Assembly (NCBI GenBank): GCA_963693365.1
Contig: CAVNZM010000011.1
Coordinates: 4,836,001 to 4,900,000, forward strand
Length of the DNA: 64,000 bases
Reading direction: 5' to 3'
Origin: Amoebidium appalachense
Lineage: Eukaryota > Ichthyosporea
Below, one piece after another: positions 59,747-64,000 of the stretch. A program made the position numbers and the translations under genes. Every line of letters starts with the position of its first letter. Within the stretch, counting starts at the first letter, position 1. The notes beneath the pieces are model-generated. The model made no database searches. It was not told the DNA's origin and saw only the letters and a list, made by a program, of their open reading frames with translations.

Positions 59747-61192
59747 TGCACATGCGTGTGTGTGCGCGCACGTGCATGTGCATGTGCATGTGCGTGTGTG
59801 TGTGTCCGTTTGTTGGGACAGGTGCTACCGTGCAAAGGGCTTTGCAATCTCCCTTAAATCCTCCTCCATCTTCTCCTGCTTTGCTCTTTCTTGTGCAGCA
59901 CCCTGCATGGAAACAAACAGCATGTGTTAGTTCCGGAAAAAACATTAGCAGGGAAAGAACGGGGGAGAAAACGGTCGATGATGATGGGAATCGATGAACG
60001 CACACACACGCAAAAAAAAGAAGAAACCCCCCCCCCCCCCCCCAAAAAAAAAAAAAAAAAAAACATAAATAAAGTTAAAATAAAAATGAAAAAGAGAGAC
60101 AGGGAGAGGATTCCCAAGCCCCTCCACAAAAGACATGTAAGGCAGCGAGCGCCGCCATCGTGTGGGGCAGGCGGGAGAGAGAGAGGGGGGGGGGGGGGGG
60201 GGGGGGGGGAGCATAAGCAGATGTCAACACACAAGCATTCGACAGGAAAAGGAATAGGCATTGAAAGCAAGTGTGCATTCAGGACACACTACAGTAAATT
60301 GCCTAAATCGGCCATCGTGTTAATTCGGCCACCTTTGAAATTCAATCGCTAAGTATCGCAAGAATCGCGCTAGTCTAAAGTGCAGGGTACCTCTAGAAAG
60401 CATTTTTCCTTACCTTTCCAGCGATACTAAGAAAGCGCTCGCGCTGCGAAACCAATGAGAGCGACACCGCTTATAAGGACGTTTTGTCAACTTTTTTTAA
60501 AACTGAGGAAACTGGACTGCCAATTTGGCCGAATCTGACCGATGCCTGCCCGGGTGGGCCTATTTACCACAGATCAAAAATTCACCATTACCACCAGAAT
60601 TCACCATCGGCGTCGCAGGCAAAAAAAACTACTTATATGCAACTCTACATATGTACATGCTTAGTAGAAATAAAGATATAGTATTTTTCTTATTTAAAGT
60701 GAATTTTTTTTTTCCGTATAGTATACTTCTATAGTTCTCTAGTCACCGCCCGTACATGGTGCGAAAGAGTGGCCGTTTTAGGCAATTTACTGTACTCCTA
60801 CTTCTCCTTTCCTCCCTCCCCCCCCTGTGTGTGTGTGTGTGTGCGCACGCGCATGCGTGTATGTGCTAGTGCGCGCGCGTGTGCTCCTGTATCTAGTGCA
60901 TGTGTTGTGTATGTTCGTGTGCGTGTGTTCATGCATGAATGTGTGGATGAGCAGGGCAGGGCGCCCAGGGAGGGGAAAGAGGTTTCCTTTTTATTTTTTA
61001 TTTTTTATTTTTTTGGGGGGGGGGAAGGGGGAGAGGGGGGAGGGGAGGAGGGGGGGGGGGGGGGGGGGGGAGTAATAATGATAAACGGACCTTGCCCCAG
61101 CGGTAAGCCCTCTCCTCCTCCTCCATCTTCTTGGCCTCCTCTTCCTTCTGCTTGAGTCGCTCAAGTTTCATGTCCACACGCTTGCCTGGGAA

Positions 61193-61269
<77 letters not shown>

Positions 61270-62373
61270 TGTGTGTGTGCGCGTGTGTGTGGGGAGGGTG
61301 GGGGGGGGGAGGGGGGGGGGGGGGTTAGAAATCGTTACACCGACGTAAGCACACATTTGTAATGGACAACACATAGCGGGTTAAGCAAAGCACATGCAGA
61401 GAGTATACGTCATGATTAATGCCCATCCTGGACACCCCGGGGAGGAGGGGGGTTAGGATGTGTTGCACTGTTAACCTCTTGAGGACCGTAAATTTCACGA
61501 GATCGACATCTAGGCAACTGACATCGACATGAGTCAGTTTGTGCTCTAATGTGAGCAGAAAGTTGATAGGAAATAGCCAAATAAAAATAACACGGGATTA
61601 GATTATACACTTATCCTTTGTCTTATGCAAAAAAAAAATTGAACTTTACTCTAATAACGATACCTTGTATATGGGGTAACTACAAAGGGTGTTTGCCGGC
61701 TTGACGAGTCAATGACGACATTGAAATGCTGTCAATGCAATCTTCTAATTGGTCCATTGTGAAAATGGACCCAAATGGCAAAACATGATTGGCCGGCTCA
61801 GTCGACATTCGATGGCAACTCCAAGATTCTCTCAAAATCTCGAAAGTCACTTCAGAAACAGATATAAAAGTATACGAAATAATGATGTTTCCCCCTAACC
61901 ATCTTAGTAAAGTGTGTAGGTAAGACATATACCTGTCGGCATATGCAATTTATTTGAGACTTTTCTATCGATTTTGAGCTGCAATAGAGTTGTTTAGGTC
62001 CCAACCGGGACCCGGTTGAATCAATTAGGCCGGTCTTCAAGAGGTTAATGAGTTTTTGGAGATTTACGGTTGGAAACCGTAGCAATAAAAAACAATGCAA
62101 CCATAAACACACAGTATATACGCACAGAAGAAGGGCCTATGAGCCTATCGTTACACATGTGACATGGCCAAACCAATACAAGAGAGAGAGAGAGGGTGTG
62201 TGTGTGTGTGTTGGGGGGGGGGGGGGGGGGGGGGGTTTGAATGCGGAACACGGTACGAAGTACGCATACACGAAGGACACATGCAAAGGCAAACATTCAA
62301 GTATGCAACATCAGCCATGCGCACAGTATGCGTCATAAGCAGAGCCCATCCTCAGGGAGGGAGGGGGGGGGGG

Positions 62374-62414
<41 letters not shown>

Positions 62415-62979
62415 CACATTGTCAATCTTCTGCCCATACCTGTCTGCTTGTCACGAACCACCGTCTCAGCGCCCTTCCCGAGTTGACCAGCATCTGTATC
62501 GATCTCGTCAGTCATATGCGCCCTTCCCCCCCCCCCCCCCTCCCCCCCTCCCCCTCCCCCCCCCCCCCCCCCCCCCCCACACACACACACAAATATCCAA
62601 TCATTTCTTGCCCATTAGAACAATATGTACCCACTCAAGACATCACACTAAAGGCATCACCAAGCCAAAAGGTTGAAGGACAAGAAAGGACTGCTGCAAA
62701 GGAAGAGGTGATGCTGGGTGAAGGGGGAAGGGGGGGGAGGGGGGAGGGGGGATGCATTACAGGGTTGGAAATATGGAGAAGACACCCACGGACAAAACAT
62801 ACAAGTCACGAAAAACAAAAAACCGAAAATCGAACCATAGAATGAAGGGGGACAAGGGGGGGGGGAGGGGGGGGGGGGGGGGGGGAAGAAAGAGGTTGAT
62901 ATTGGTTGTTTCTTGGCTTCCTAATCCAATCCAAGAGAAGAAATGAACGGGGGAGAACGAAGAAAGGCGGCGGCGGCGG

Positions 62980-63012
<33 letters not shown>

Positions 63013-63062
63013 GGGGGGGGAGAGGGGATTCGGGATTAATGGGGCCAGGGCGGTGTGTGTGT

Positions 63063-63127
<65 letters not shown>

Positions 63128-63426
63128 TTCCGTGCCCATGGACTGAAATTTCGCCTCCTGTGCAGCCTTCTTCTTCCTCATCTCCTCAGTCACTTGGGCC
63201 GCTGAAACTAACCCAGCCCTCTGCCCATCGGCCATAACATTAGGCCGACGTGGGGGAGACAGGTCTCTAGATTGAGGCCTGTGATTGGACGGTTTATCGA
63301 TTAGATTTGAGTATGATGATCGGTTTATCAGACGATTTAAATTGAAGGGTGCTATGGTAAAAGTAACAAACACCCGCACACAGCAAGTTCAATCACACAC
63401 ACACATCACAGACGCACATGCACACA

Positions 63427-63459
<33 letters not shown>

Positions 63460-63484
63460 ACACACACACACCACCACCACCACC

Positions 63485-63516
<32 letters not shown>

Positions 63517-63674
63517 TCTCCCTCTCGTAGTCCCCTTTTTCAATACGTTTCCATCCCACCCAACACACAACCACCACCACCCACCCACCCACCCACCTTC
63601 TTGGTGGTGATAAATCCTCCCCAGCCCCTGGTTTTCTCCGTGGCGGTGAAAGATCCTCAGACCCAGCCCGTGCT
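58194..63674 (-). CDS. BUD13: BUD13 homolog (RES complex splicing factor), C-terminal seven exons, truncated at right edge
   Basis: BUD13 (Cwc26) belongs to the RES complex, which acts on activated spliceosomes and on pre-mRNA retention. Exons: 63597-63674, 63136-63278, 62440-62493, 61091-61185, 59829-59902, 59154-59323, 58194-58291; phases agree throughout. The first two exons carry three DLSPPRR repeats, the Ser/Pro/Arg motif typical of BUD13. Then come [20 protein letters not shown], an Arg/Lys/Glu helix, and the conserved C-terminal core: [40 protein letters not shown], and the terminal DRSNGWEKK with WSIEDM then TGA. The C-terminal tail that binds the RRM partner Snu17 in yeast is therefore intact. 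The N-terminus and start lie beyond base 64000. Exon 2 appears to use a GC donor. Confidence 0.95.
59649..59741. repeat. (GT)n of about 93 bp in a BUD13 intron
   Basis: Lies between the BUD13 exons at 59829-59902 and 59154-59323; followed by alternating CATGTG words. Confidence 0.95.
60292..60792. mobile_element. MITE of Tc1/mariner-like target type (TA duplication), in a BUD13 intron
   Basis: The ends are inverted repeats: CAGTAAATTGCCTAAA plus TCGGCCA on the left, and the complement of CAGTAAATTGCCTAAA plus ACGGCCA on the right, about 23 bases with one mismatch. TA flanks both ends (60290-60291 and 60793-60794). The 501-bp interior has no transposase frame. A TA target and CAGT terminus are typical of Tc1/mariner/pogo elements. 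It lies between BUD13 exons ending at 61091 and starting at 59902. Confidence 0.85.
61197..61265. repeat. (GT)n abutting a BUD13 exon
   Basis: In the sense direction this is (CA)n followed by CTTTCCCAG and the exon beginning at 61185, so here a short pyrimidine stretch separates repeat and AG. Confidence 0.93.
61475..62044. mobile_element. MITE of piggyBac-like type (TTAA duplication), in a BUD13 intron
   Basis: TTAA at 61471-61474 and 62045-62048 brackets the element. The inverted ends read CCTCTTGAGGACCG and, from the right, CCTCTTGAAGACCG (13 of 14 identical). TTAA targets and CCYT termini are the piggyBac superfamily signature. The 570-bp interior encodes no transposase and is free of G/C runs. 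It contains TCGACAT words also seen in the element at 20445-20700. Confidence 0.82.
62233..62358 (+). repeat. Dispersed repeat family B, near-complete copy
   Basis: A repeat of about 130 bp that begins GTTTGAATGCGGAACACGG, contains ACGGTACGAAGTACGCAT and CATGCAAAGGCAAAC, and ends AGCAGAGCCCATCCTCAGG followed by G-rich sequence. Other copies on the plus strand: 1021-1135, 4888-4960, 11255-11335, 11521-11613, 12045-12172, 13895-14008, 14300-14350, 15851-15933, 18868-18965, 19520-19660, 21132-21240, 22346-22453, 24073-24145, 24515-24640, 61327-61440. Inverted copies: 38700-38803, 43272-43378, 43888-43994, 46050-46155, 47858-47966. No coding capacity. Confidence 0.85.
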
Positions 63675-64000
63675 CTGTTTCATGCTCATGTCAGTTCATT
63701 GGCCGCAACACTCAAAGGCAAAAACACAATTTACACGCCCAGTTAAAATAGGGAATCCCCCCCCCGGGGGGGGGGGGGGGTCATTCCTTTCCAACAAGCT
63801 AACAATCCCCACCCCATTCCTCCCTCCCTCTCCCCCCTCCCCCCTCCCCCTCCAGTGAAGACCAAACATACCAAACACCGATAAACAAGCCAAGAAGGGG
63901 AGAGGAAGAAAAAAAGCGGCCGAAAAGGGGCGAAAAGGGGCAGGGGGTGAGGGCAAGCAATTATATGTTATAAACAGGACAATATCCTCTATGTTGAACG
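63675..64000 (-). other. BUD13 upstream intron at the right edge; no exon assigned
   Basis: Sense-strand sequence upstream of the first visible BUD13 exon. It contains a C run directly beside a G run (63759-63780) and C/T-rich low complexity. The acceptor for the exon at 63674 is CATGAAACAG. No further exon with BUD13-like charge pattern is visible. Confidence 0.4.

Overview
The window is nuclear DNA from an intron-dense eukaryote that has mitochondria. Evidence: GT-AG introns every 60-200 coding bases, a nuclear tRNA-Lys followed by a Pol III T-run, a spliceosome protein gene, and a predicted mitochondrial leader on an oxidoreductase. The lineage is not resolved. Most of the window is intron or spacer packed with homopolymer G/C runs and (GT/CA)n, (GA/CT)n and GAGT microsatellites. 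Nearly all long open frames through these tracts are repeat translations, not genes. The genes were rebuilt exon by exon, using protein family resemblance and agreement of splice phase.

Layout. 1-27.7 kb, minus strand: a tuberin (TSC2) gene in 33 small exons, cut by the left edge before its RapGAP domain, with a same-strand tRNA-Lys(CUU) inside one intron. 27.7-29.66 kb: shared upstream region between TSC2 and the next, divergent gene. 29.66-34.87 kb, plus: a complete six-exon quinone oxidoreductase of the PIG3/zeta-crystallin type. 36.7-46.4 kb, plus: a complete twelve-exon protein kinase of 322 codons with all catalytic motifs. 46.4-52.8 kb: spacer, including a unique stretch (49.8-52.6 kb) free of G/C runs. 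52.9-56.8 kb, minus: an F-box/leucine-rich-repeat gene whose main exon carries three frame breaks. 58.2-63.7 kb, minus: the C-terminal seven exons of BUD13, a RES-complex splicing factor, cut by the right edge.

Non-coding structure. In roughly half of the introns a pure C tract on the sense strand starts within about 4-26 nt of the 5' splice site. Several acceptors sit directly at the end of (CA)n tracts. Two dispersed repeat families of 110-140 bp share one terminus, are embedded in G/C runs, and in every clear genic copy are antisense to the host gene. Four TSC2 exon boundaries have been partly duplicated into neighbouring introns. Three non-autonomous DNA transposons (MITEs) with terminal inverted repeats are visible: TA, TA and TTAA target types.

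The genes do not form an obvious pathway; this is an ordinary eukaryotic neighbourhood with very unusual introns. Every exon is a hand prediction: phases and family matches are seen directly, while transcript structure is inferred.
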